Assembly (NCBI GenBank): GCA_025201345.1
Contig: JAIXMG010000008.1
Location: forward strand, 124,001 to 188,000
Origin: Thamnidium elegans
Lineage: Eukaryota > Mucoromycota > Mucoromycetes > Mucorales > Mucoraceae
Reading direction: 5' to 3'
DNA: 64,000 nucleotides
Shown here: positions 1 to 9,775 of the stretch, piece after piece
How positions within the stretch are numbered: position 1 is the first letter of the stretch
Layout of the letters: the number at the start of each line of letters is the position of its first letter
Position numbers and translations under genes: made by a program
Notes under the pieces: generated by a model
Databases searched by the model: none
What the model was told of the DNA's origin: nothing
What the model saw: the letters and a program-made list of their open reading frames with translations, nothing else

Positions 1-636
1 TCGTCGTTCTTTTTTTTCTTAGAATACTGCTCAAAAAATATTTGATTTAAAAAAGGTCTACGATAAATACAGCCATGTTTATTTGAAAAAACAAAAAAGA
101 AGTAGGTATTACGTGCAGCTAAAACTTTACTATTTTTATAAATCCAAAAGGGATTTAAACTACTATTGAATGAAAATAGAGATCCCTTGTTTAAGGCATT
201 ATGGTTGGAGAGCCAAAATTGCATTGATAATATCTCTTTACTGCTGCACAAACTATAAATATGAACAGCGTTTACGTAAAGTGATAATAAAACAGTATAA
301 TACCTGTCGAGTACTTTGTTTTCATGCGCATTATATAATTATAACTGTCAAGTATTATCGACGTTATTATGCCGAAGGGTAAAGCCGTCAAATAGTGCTT
401 ATGACTGACATGGATAGGAGTAAACATTATACCTTTCTTTGTTTTATAATACTTTCTCTTAAAAAGAGATCTTTAATGCATACAAGTATTTCAAGTGACC
501 ATTTCTCGTCTTTACAAAATCGTGTTTTAAAGGGGGGAAACTCACCAAAAAGCAGTCCTTATTGGTGGGTGGGTGAACAACAAGCGGACACTTTTTGCTT
601 TGTACAAAAAGTACTGTTTTAGCAAGTTCAAAAAAG
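1..636. other. Upstream region of CSN5, no gene seen
   Basis: AT-rich sequence with a few short open frames (about 170-382 and 395-622) that have low-complexity, non-conserved translations. I see no domain, splice pattern or repeat that supports a gene. The last 50-100 bases presumably carry the CSN5 promoter and 5' UTR, but no clear promoter element can be named. Confidence 0.6.
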
Positions 637-1852
637 ATGGATGCTGGGACGGCTCAGAAGAACTGGGAGCTGGAGAATAATATAGCTACAGTAGATCCTG
701 TTCAAGATCACGTATATTACTATGATGCCGCTCAAGACAAAGAAAACGTAGCTTTAAAGCCTTGGAAAAACGAGTAAGTTCTTGATGTCTGCACTTCGTC
801 TTTGTCTAGTCACTAATGTTACTATTTGTTAGTCCTCATTACTTTAAACACGTCAAGATTTCGGCTATTGCCCTTATTAAGATGGTACGATTTTGCTTGA
901 TGGTATTATGAATAATATAGTAACGTTTGTATAATAGGTTATGCATGCGCGTTCAGGTGGTAACATTGAAATTATGGGATTGATGCAAGGAAAGATTCAA
1001 GGAGATACAATGTATGTTATGGACAGTTTCGCACTTCCTGTTGAAGGAACAGAGACTAGAGTAAATGCTCAAAACGAAGCTTATGAGTATATGGTATCCT
1101 ATATCGAAAAGTCTAAAGAGGTAATATGGAATGCAGTGTATATATTTGAAATGTGTTAACAAGAATAAAATAGGTTGGTAGATTAGAAAATGTGTTAGGA
1201 TGGTATCATTCTCATCCCGGCTATGGTTGTTGGTTATCTGGAATCGATGTAAATACACAAATGCTAAACCAGCAGTATCAGGAACCATTCGTGGCTGTTG
1301 TAATTGATCCCAATCGTACGATGTCCGCTGGTAAAGTCGAGATTGGTGCTTTTAGAACTTTCCCAGCTGGGTATAAACCGCCAGATGAAGGTCCGTCTGA
1401 ATATCAAACTATACCCCTCAATAAGATTGAAGATTTTGGTGTTCATGCCAAGTCATATTACTCACTCGAAGTATCTCATTTTAAGTCTAGTTTGGATACG
1501 CAGCTTTTAGAAGTATTGTGGAACAAGTATTGGGTGAATACGCTATCTCAATCTCCTCTTTTAACCGTAAGTAAACTTTTTTTTCTTATTATTATTATTA
1601 TACTAAATAAATTATGAATAGAACCGAGAATATGCTACCAGACAAATGGCGGATCTTGCCCAGAAATTAAATAAAACAAATGAAAGTATGACGGGTCGTA
1701 TGGGTGGATATTATGGTGACAGAAAAAAGAATGATGAAAGTCAACTTAGTAAGGTCACAAAGGATAGTTCCAAGATCACCGTTGAAGCTGTTCATGGTTT
1801 ACTTTCTCAAGTATTAAAAGACCAAGTATTCAATAACCCAAGAAATGAATAA
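637..1852 (+). CDS. CSN5: COP9 signalosome subunit 5 (JAMM deneddylase)
   Basis: Catalytic subunit of the COP9 signalosome, which removes Nedd8 from cullins and so resets cullin-RING ubiquitin ligases in nucleus and cytosol. Five exons: 637-773, 833-884, 938-1120, 1174-1566 and 1622-1852, joined by GT-AG introns of 53-59 bases, give 331 residues, close to the roughly 334 of animal CSN5. The translation follows animal CSN5 almost throughout. The JAMM metal site is intact: Glu74, then HSHP at 136-139 and Asp149 in [10 protein letters not shown]. The MPN core ([16 protein letters not shown]) and the C-terminal [15 protein letters not shown] segment are present. The ATG at 637 is chosen because [12 protein letters not shown] matches the family N-terminus; an upstream in-frame codon at 595 would add a non-conserved extension. 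All splice phases agree and there is no disruption. Its neighbour downstream is decayed DNA. Identity is very secure. Confidence 0.96.
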
Positions 1853-2530
1853 GCATTGTATTATACTCAATTCTATTAAAAAATAAATCGCTTACGTCTA
1901 TATTTACTGTATAATTATTACTCGGATTAAGTGATGTGTGCTACATAGCGTAAACTTACTTAATAAATCTTTTAAAAATTTTCATATTTCAACTATTGAA
2001 AGCATGGGAATATCTTGAACAAGCCAAGGTAGTGTGATAGCAGATCGTGATTTATTAATTCGATTGATATTTATGTTAATGAATGTGCTAAAAATACATA
2101 ATGATAGTATCAAAACGATTCAATGGCAGTGAAGAATTGCATCGAGAGTGTAAAGATATTATTGACATATTAGTCAATCACTGGCTCCTCCTGTACTCTC
2201 CCTACAGTACATTCGACATACCACATATTTTTGATGATATCCTCGACCTACCTCTTCGTTCCGATAGATGATTTTTATTTAATGATGGAACTTTTTTTAT
2301 ATTCGTTATCTTTATGAAGTAGAATAATATTCTTCTATAATATCTGGTATATCGTCAGTATCTCTGGTCGACATTTTTAAAGATGAAAAGAACAGATAAA
2401 CAAACAATAAAGATCACTTGTTTCCCATATTTAAACTATTTGTGCAGTTAGTAAAATATTTATTTCATCTTTTTCTTTAAGGTTTATGTGAAATGTTTTT
2501 ATTGGTTTTCATTGCGAAAAAAAAAAAATA
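1853..2530. other. Intergenic, no gene seen
   Basis: AT-rich 3' flank of CSN5 followed by sequence with stops in all frames. It has no recognisable repeat, RNA gene or domain. Confidence 0.6.
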
Positions 2531-3140
2531 TTAACAATAATCATTTCTCACTTGTCTATTAATATAAAATAAGTTACAAGCATAATCAGCACTCAAATCA
2601 AACACTTCATCTTCTGCTACAATTCTAACCTGCGTATCGTTGTACATCCACCATTCACCACCTTCGTAGTCAAAAATGTATACCCAAAAATGTTCTGATC
2701 TAAAACATACAACAGCATGAAGGCCGGCAGGGTGGCGTTTAAATCCCTCAAACGCTTCTTCAAGTTCATCTTCCAATTCACCAATCTCTTCTTCAACTGC
2801 CATATCATACTGCATATTTATTTCAAGCCTTTCTTGGCTAGGTGGATCGTTTACCAGATTAGCTATTTCTGCATGTACGCCTACATTAGTAATGCTGTAC
2901 CCTACATAAATAAATAAATAAAGTATTATTTTTTTTTATTAAATCTGAATGTATTAAAAAAAATGCTTTACCAAGTCTCTTCTACGCAAAGCTCTTTTTA
3001 ATTGGATTCTAAGAGAACCTACTCTCTCCAATATAAGCACAATTCGATTTACGTTATATGCCATATACTTGTCAAAATAGATAGTATGAGGAATATCTAC
3101 TGGCTTAGCAGAACGACTGTTTGTTCGGCTGATAGGGCGC
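2531..3140 (-). pseudogene. Truncated USP25/28-like ubiquitin hydrolase, C-terminal part
   Basis: Minus-strand remnant of a ubiquitin-specific protease. The 3' exon (2901 down to 2531) ends with a typical USP C-terminal box: HAVVCFRSEHFWVYIFDY, then GGEWWMYNDTQVRIVAEDEV. In active enzymes this stretch holds the catalytic His and the D/N after the Trp; here the usual GHY is replaced by EHF, so the catalytic His-Tyr step is altered. An upstream exon (about 3140 down to 2972) encodes IPHTIYFDKYM and a helical stretch like the insert region of USP25/28. The splice between the two (donor next to 2971, acceptor next to 2902) does not keep frame in my reading. The Cys box and finger domain are missing; the homology stops just before the inverted-repeat element starting at 3169. 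Family assignment to USP is good, USP25/28 subgroup is inference. Confidence 0.55.
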
Positions 3141-3168
3141 TATAATAAAAGAATAACTACCGTATACG

Positions 3169-4640
3169 CACCAAGGCGAGAAATAGCGCTTAGAACGCTA
3201 AATTTAGCGCTGTTGCTAAGCACTAACGCTAAATTTAGCGTTCCAAGCACTGATGTTTGGTTTAGCGCTAGCGCTTCAGTTACGACTAACGCTTGGCTGA
3301 TCACTATCGCTAGATTAAGCGTTGCCGCACATTTAAAAAAAACCAGCATTACGACGGTATGGAATTAATTAGGTCATGGTATAAAATATTTATTCAATAA
3401 TATAATAATTATAGCACATTTTGTAATAGATATTTATATATTCATGTATAAAAAAAAATATAAAAAAAAGCGAGCATTTTTATTATTTATTTATATGTGA
3501 ATGTATATATTAAGAAATGGAAGGGTATGTGTATTATATTTTGATACGGACAATAATAAAAAAAAGAAAAAAAAAGGGAATGGACACTTGTGGAATAAGA
3601 CAATACCTATAAAAAAAAAAAAGAGAGAATAAGCTATTATTAAGTTTGAATCAAGTGAAATAATTACCTTTTAGCAAAATTTATTAAAGTAAACACCCTT
3701 TAAGCAAGCAGTAATAAAAATAGAAAATATATAGAACAGAAATAATAGAATATTAGATATATGTAGTTGTCTTCATAATTTATACTTAATAGCATTACCT
3801 GATTTCAAAGAATGAGATGAGTTACAACATGGCGAAAACCTATATAAGTAAAGTTCAAAAGAACTTTTATTTTATTTTATTAAAAAAAATAAAGGGAAAT
3901 ATTTATACTAAAACAAAAAACAAAAGAATCCCAGTGTTAATTATCTCTCGGGATTCGCCGACATTATTTCAACTGTTGGTTTAATTCAAAAGACTGACTT
4001 GATAAATAAACAAGTTGGGTCGTCCAATTGGTACTATGTCATTTTGTCTTCGACAGCTTTCGATCAAGACATGTTCAAAAATGCCAGCAAGATAAACGAC
4101 TTGTAATAGTAGTGTAAATTATTTCGTTTGTCATAAAAAAAAAAGGATATATTTTTGTCTTTTTTAAAAAAGGAGCTTCTACTTCGATAGTGATTTACAA
4201 ATTATTACGAGATAGGCTCATTATAAAAAATTCAGTATATGTACAATAAATTAGAATTACATCTTTAATTTTTACCATATTTTATAGAATTAGCAGTAGG
4301 GTCTTTTTTTTATTATTATTGTAATTAATGGTCGTAATATTCATTTAAAAAAGCAAAGTAGTTGAATAGAGTGAAGCTTGAAAAAAAAAAAAAGTTTAAT
4401 TTATAAAGTCTTTTATTAAGCGGAAGATAAAATAACAATATGTCAAATGGTACATAAAAAAAAAAATCAATGCTATTTTTTTGTCAAAAAAAGCTCTCTG
4501 AGCTTCAAAAAGGTGGGGTTCCAATTTCCAGTGATTTTTTTTTTTCACCTGCTTAAAATTAGCGCTAGTGCTTCCCCAAGCATTCCAATGCTTGTAAAAG
4601 CACCAGTGCTTAAGATTTAGCGCTATTTCTCGCCGTGGTG
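3169..4640. mobile_element. Non-autonomous inverted-repeat element with AGCGCT-rich ends
   Basis: A 1,472-base segment bounded by inverted ends. GGCGAGAAATAGCGCT at 3175-3190 is the exact reverse complement of 4619-4634, and the match extends outward over CACCA/TGGTG with one mismatch (3169-3190 versus 4619-4640). Inside each end lies a GC-richer arm crowded with AGCGCTA, TAACGCT and AAGCACT words (3175-3330 and about 4555-4634). The left arm holds two copies of the perfect palindrome CGCTAAATTTAGCG (3196-3209 and 3227-3240). The interior is AT-rich with poly-A/T runs and no coding frame, so it would need a transposase supplied in trans. I could not find a convincing target-site duplication, so the exact ends and the superfamily are open. 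Confidence 0.6.
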
Positions 4641-5011
4641 ATAGCCCAATTTCGCCTGCTTCCATTTTCTATCTGTAGAAACGCACGGGAAATGATTGAG
4701 GTCGGCTAAAACGTTCTGACCAACAACAACTGGAATTGGGTGGCTTCATTCAGTCGAGAAGCAGGTAAGTTGTACATAAAGTACATAAAGTATATATACG
4801 CAGAACGTATATATACATAACGCATACATCGACGTCTACTGCTTCTCAGCTCCCCGTACGCACCGTCGCATTGGCCGCCAGGCATCGTAAAAACATAAAG
4901 TTTATAAACTTCGTATTTAGAGCCATGGCAGTAGGGACGAAGTAAACCCTTTGGTCCTATAACAAGTATGAGTATTAATATTTAGAGGAAACGAAAAAAA
5001 AAAATGTTTTT

Positions 5012-5759
5012 TTATCTACTTACTACAAAGGCGTTCCTAAGCAGCTCACGGGTCTTCAGATGGTTGATATCTAGTTCCAAGATATCTCTTCTGACCAACA
5101 CATCAGCAGTGTTGGTCTTTACGTTCCATATATCAAGGGCGTAATAGTACACCGTTGAGTCCGCCAAACGTTGGGTCATACCTTCGGACTGGAAAATCCG
5201 AAGATAATTTGATACTGGAAATGACAACGTGTTGCTGATCAGAGACAGGAAATCTCTACTGTATCTAATTGATACGGTTCTTTCGAACCTCGTATATCGT
5301 TCGAGGTTCATAATGGGATTGAACCCTGGCGGTGGTGGTGGTGGTGGGATGTGGCGAGATGGCGCCTCCACGTGCCTGCTGGAAAGTCTTTTTCTCATGT
5401 GGCTCCTAGCAATGGTGGAGAGAGCACGAGTAACAGCGCCCTGGAGAACGTTTCCATCCAAGTACTCTTCGACGTTAGCAACATCTATTGATAAAAATAA
5501 ATAAGAAACTTATTTAACTAGATTAAAAAAGTACATATACGAACTAGTGTTGTTAACTTCGATAGCAGCGGCTCTAACCATTCGTCTGCTTACAGTTGCT
5601 AAAGAAAGACATTAGTGAAAGTCATGAAACAAAAACAAAAAATATATTCTTACCGCTGACATCGCTGTCGGAATCAGACGAGCCAAAGACAGGAAGCAAA
5701 GGAAGATCGTTGTTTTGGGCAGTTTTTATATTTACGTGAAGAAGAAGAATATATACCGT
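5012..5759 (-). CDS. Hypothetical protein, three exons, 5' end not found
   Basis: Three minus-strand exons splice in frame. Exon A runs from 5759 or below down to 5654, exon B is 5598-5545 and exon C is 5484-5012, which ends in a stop. The junctions give ...SDSDSDVS-A-TVSRRMVRAAAIEVNNT-N-VANVEEYLDGN..., so phases agree at both introns (the second donor is GTTCGT). The product is acidic/serine-rich, then basic, then a proline run (HIPPPPPPPG), then a hydrophobic-helical C-terminus. No known domain is recognised. Exon A is open back to an in-frame stop at 5760-5762 but contains no ATG, so either a first exon is missing from my model or the gene is truncated. It sits between transposon relics and may itself be a repeat-family gene. 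Confidence 0.4.
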
Positions 5760-6164
5760 TTATTATTTTTTTAATTGATTATCAACTTAAAAATATTTAT
5801 TTATCCCCTTTTTTAAAAGACAATGAAAAGTGTTTTTGTGCTCTTATTATGCTTTTTCTTTTAAAAATGATGTCTAAAAAAAAAGATGTATGTCTGTAAA
5901 CCAAGATAGATGAAGTTTTTTTGCTGTCGTTGTCTACATTTAACTAAACAACTTTAATCTCTTATCTCTTAGTAAGTTCTTTGAAGCTATAGCCAGTTCT
6001 TTTTTTCTATTTTTGTAATACTACGTGAGACAAGACATTGCATGTTGTGTTATAGTCTTTCTTTGTTCATGAAAAAAAGGGGGTAACTAATTCATAACGA
6101 AAAAAGATTTTTTCAACTAAAACGTCTTGCGTTAATAAAAAAAAAGCAACTTTTGGTGATCTAA
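5760..6164. other. Intergenic, no gene seen
   Basis: AT-rich sequence with poly-A/T runs. No coding frame, RNA gene or repeat can be supported here. Confidence 0.5.
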
Positions 6165-6390
6165 TCACTCCTGAAAGGACACCAAGTCTTCACGACAAGC
6201 TTCGATGTATTCATCATCTCCTGTTTCCACAAGATCCTTGATTGCTGTTGTTACGCTCTTTCAAATGTAAGGGTAACACAAACTTTTGTTGGACACCACA
6301 TCCCGACCGATTTTAAGTCTCACGACTTCAAAAACAATAAACGAGAACGTTAAACTCTCCATACTTATTAACGGGCACGTTGATCTGTAA
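6165..6390 (-). pseudogene. Short coding-like remnant downstream of the Fanzor-like gene
   Basis: Reading the minus strand from about 6390 to a stop at 6165 gives one frame with a single internal TGA. The part after it reads VTTAIKDLVETGDDEYIE and then ACREDLVSFQE, an acidic helical stretch that looks like real former coding sequence. It lies 50 bases past the last piece of the Fanzor-like pseudogene and could be that gene's final exon, but the phase across the apparent intron (donor near 6460, acceptor near 6390) does not fit. Function unknown. Confidence 0.3.
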
Positions 6391-6439
6391 TATTTTTTTC
6401 AAATAAGTAAATAATTTTAGTACATGTATTTGTCTGTTC

Positions 6440-8588
6440 CCTTGTGTTACTTACTAGTATGGATGCTAAGCTTTCGCATAGCGGTCCAATCTTGCTCTTT
6501 CATTAAAGAAGGAAGAGGCAATAGTTTGAAATTCAGTGTTGGATTTACTGAGTCTGGAATTAAAGCAAGAATAAGATTACATAAACCAGAAAGACCAATT
6601 GCCAAAGAAGAAAACGCATCTCTTGGTTGAATTGCCATTTTATTTTGAACTAACATGCAACTACGATTGCGTCAAAAAAAGGATCCTTTTACTTTGAATT
6701 TATTTTTACTTATTGTTTTAAAGTAGAAAGAGTGATCAAGATGAGAAAAACAATATACACAAATTCTTGAAGTATTATACTCGTCAGTTATACAAACGTT
6801 TGTATATTGGCCATGAACCTTCTCTTTCCATTTTCCTCTGTATCTAAGGTGGTCTTTGGTTCTTGAACCACAACCAGTTCCTCGATCTCTATCTTTTTTA
6901 ACCCCTGAAACGTTTGTTAGTACCAATTATTTATTATAATATATACTTTTATTATTACCCAATCTCTTCCTTTCTTCAGAGCAAAGGTGTTGTCTCGCTC
7001 TTTTACCTTGTATATCACAAAATCTGGACTGATTTACCCTTTTTTTTTGAATTATAGAATGCTTTCAAAGCAGTACTATTGTCAGAATATATTTGATATC
7101 TTTTTTTTTGCATCTTCTATATCAGTACTGTTGGAAAGACTATTTTCTGCAAGTAATGCTTCAATTTTTCCCACTTGGCCTTTTTCAATTTTTTTTAGAT
7201 CTTTTTAAACTATCTTTAATCTTGGAAATTCCTGAAGCAATTTTTATATCTTCTGCATTGACTTTCTCTACTTTTAATTTCAAAAGACCCTTTTCTTTTT
7301 GATTAAGAACCCTTTTTTCTTCAGGAATAGTAGGAGCAGTAGGCTCATTTGGGGAATTATGTTGATTATAAAGATCTAAATGGAATAAAAACCTCTGGTA
7401 TGATAAACCGACTGATGTTGTTATTGTTTTTACACCATTATCAGTTCCAGAAAAAGAGAAAGTATCGGCAATATCAATCGAACTATCAATACGGCAATCT
7501 TCTGCCTTTCTAACACCAATACCTTCTTTTGTTATTGTATGCTTTTGATCTATATCTTCATCTGTCGACGTAATATTATGTTGTTTATTATCGATTCTAA
7601 GAACTAAACGTTTAAAATGTAATTCTTGCTTTTTAGTTTTCAACTGAGATCGTTGTTGTTCTCTGCCAATGAAAGATGAATCCCTCTTAATCTTTGTATT
7701 ATTAATACTATCATACAGCTTCTTTTTTTCAGCTATTGACGCATTTTGGTCCCAAGTTAACTTCAATCGCTTTACTTCATCCGAGTAAAACTCTATTTTA
7801 TTCTCCTTCAGGTGACGCCTAATATCTTCTGATTGCTTTTTGACTTCTACTTCTAATATCTTTATTTCCTCTCTAAGAAATTCTTTCGTCTTTTGGCTTT
7901 CTTCTAGTACCATAGGATATCTACTGATTCCTTTCTTTACATTCTTCTGGTCGTTTAGGTTCGATTGAATTGGAATGAGCTTCGTGCCCAGAATACGAGC
8001 AGTCTTTAAACCTGGGAGTAGTGTAACGTATTGAGCAAATTCAAGTTTATAAGACTTGCAAATATCTGTGATGTACTTCATGTCAAATATAGAATGAAAC
8101 ACTGCATCCTTATTTCGGATAGCTACTTCTTCCAATCCTAACGTATAGTTATCATAACCAAATACTATAAGTGGGTTTGGTGAAGAGCTTAATATTTGAA
8201 ATAGTGACGATGCACTAAAATGTAGCGGTGCCAATTGACTACTTGAAACCACTGGACATAATTTACGTGTATACTTTGTGTGAGACGTATATCGCAAATC
8301 ACTACACACAATGAATAAAGGTAACTGATAAGACATGGTAAATCGATTATCTTTTGTAGGCATGTATGGTTGAAACGCATTGATGATCATTAAACAAATA
8401 TTACTTTATTTTGGCGTAATGTCTTGAGCTTCATTATTAAACAGTATGCGTTTTATTATTGGCTTTAACACTGCTATTCTTCTTCTTGATATGTCTTTGG
8501 TGTCATTCCCTTCATTATATTCTGAATCTATTTCATCACCTTCATGACTTTCATCTTTTTCACAAGTTTCTTCTTGATTAATGACCAC
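6440..8588 (-). pseudogene. Fanzor/TnpB-like RNA-guided nuclease family pseudogene
   Basis: Minus-strand relic resembling the eukaryotic Fanzor proteins, relatives of TnpB encoded by transposons. From 8588 the frame runs through an acidic N-terminus, an in-frame TAA at 8408-8406, then about 400 codons (8390-7185). These contain a coiled-coil-like stretch and a RuvC-I-like strand, FSFSGTDNGVKTITTSVG, with the expected Asp. After a region of frame breaks at poly-A runs (7185-6950) and a probable intron (acceptor near 6906), the C-terminus reads GKWKEKVHGQY, then ITDEYNTSRICVYC, the EY-TS-CxxC start of the zinc ribbon. The next zinc pair reads stop-RNRSC: the first Cys codon position is TGA (about 6676-6678), followed by QPRDAFSSLAIGLSGL, a RuvC-III-like Asp motif. 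Two nonsense codons plus frame breaks make it dead. Family call rests on motif order and is moderately secure. Confidence 0.6.
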
Positions 8589-8869
8589 ATTTTCTAGCCT
8601 TAAGCTTAATTTTAAATCCTATAAAAGGCTCCATATATTAGCTTTTCAAACGGCACACAAATCCAGATAATGATAACTTACCTTTGCCTCATTATAACGA
8701 GATTTAACATTATTGATTTTCACCAAGCTATCTTTGATCTTATTATCCTATTTATCTCCTAAGTTCGCCTTCTTCTTTCTATATCTCAAATTCCCAAAAT
8801 TGTATTAATTTGGATAAAAAAATAGAGGGTGGAAAAAAAGTGACTGCTGCAACAGTCGGATAGGTAAAG
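8589..8869. other. Spacer between Fanzor-like and KDZ-like relics
   Basis: About 280 bases between the 5' side of the minus-strand Fanzor-like pseudogene and the plus-strand KDZ fragment. It could hold the ends of either element, but I see no terminal repeat. Confidence 0.4.
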
Positions 8870-9486
8870 ACGTTCATGATCAAGTACTGTGTTTGCATAC
8901 CCTTGGTCGGCACTTTGTTTTTGATGCAGTTCATGCCCAGTGGATCAAAAACTCCCAATGCGGCCGTCCGCTTTAGCATGCATGTTTTCAATATGGAAGC
9001 TCAAGTATCAAATCATGCTTTCACTGATGCAATTAATTTGTTAATTAATAAGGTAAGAAATATTTTGATTTAACTAACTAATTTTTTACTTATTTTTATA
9101 ATGAACTTTCTTAAGGATATTGAATTTCAGAAGACCGTTCTTAACAATGTGTACTTTCAATATAGACATATAATCAACCATTCGACTGGTTTGATCATGA
9201 AAAAAGGAAATATTGAACATAGCAACTGTTATGCTTGTGATGTAAGTAATATAGTATTTTAAATTTGTTTTAACACCGTGAAATAATAATGTATATTTAT
9301 AGAATGCTGAAGAAAAAACAGTAACCCTTGATGGAAACTTTCAGTTGAAAGACTGAAGTCCAGAAATTCCATTCAAGTAAACACTGGTATTTTCTCGCCT
9401 TCTCCCGCTGAGCAAAAGCTCTGGGGCGATGAAAAAGAAGTTCAGAGATACGCCCGCGAAGCGAAAGTCAATAAAGATGAGGATGT
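8870..9486 (+). pseudogene. KDZ-type transposase fragment, frameshifted
   Basis: Plus-strand fragment of a Kyakuja-Dileera-Zisupton (KDZ) DNA-transposon transposase. The frame 8876-9054 (KTPNAAVRFSMHVFNMEAQ... ending LLINK) is followed after an intron by 9116-9240 (DIEFQKTVLNNVYFQYRH ... NCYACD). After a second intron (gtaagtaat to ttatag) it continues with NAEEKTVTLDGNFQLK from 9302. The Cys-x2-Cys followed by a DGNFQLKR box is the hallmark I recognise from KDZ proteins. At about 9350 a base is missing in the QLK(R)L codons, giving an immediate TGA; the coding-like sequence goes on in another frame to about 9486. Only this central part is present. Family call is moderately secure, and the copy is inactive. 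Confidence 0.5.
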
Positions 9487-9775
9487 AAGTGTATTTCATT
9501 ACCTTAACCTATCTTCCGCTTCGTTTATTTTACATTTAATACCAAGTCGTTCTCTTTTCTTGCATTTTAGATCTTCCTTTTTAGATAAGAGTAGCAGTAA
9601 TACTTTAATCTATCCTTTGTTTGGTTTATTTTACGTATAACTCTGCATTATCTCTCTTCTCTCGCATTTATTTTTTAAGTTTACTTTGATGATTAACACA
9701 GCGGGTTGTTATTTTTGAAGAAAATACAAAATACGAAATCACCCGCTTGCAAGCCGTGAAGAAAATACAAAACAT

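Noticed and set aside
170..622. Two short plus-strand frames before CSN5
   Set aside because: Low-complexity translations without homology pattern; the second overlaps the CSN5 leader.
953..1446. Minus-strand frames over CSN5
   Set aside because: Antisense shadows of a securely assigned gene.
3159..4652. Target-site duplication for the AGCGCT element
   Set aside because: Flanks ACCGTATACG and ATAGCCCAAT share no duplication at any plausible end.
5270..5316. Hairpin GAACCTCG...CGAGGTTC, tRNA-like T-arm
   Set aside because: Lies inside a coding exon and has no cloverleaf partner arms.
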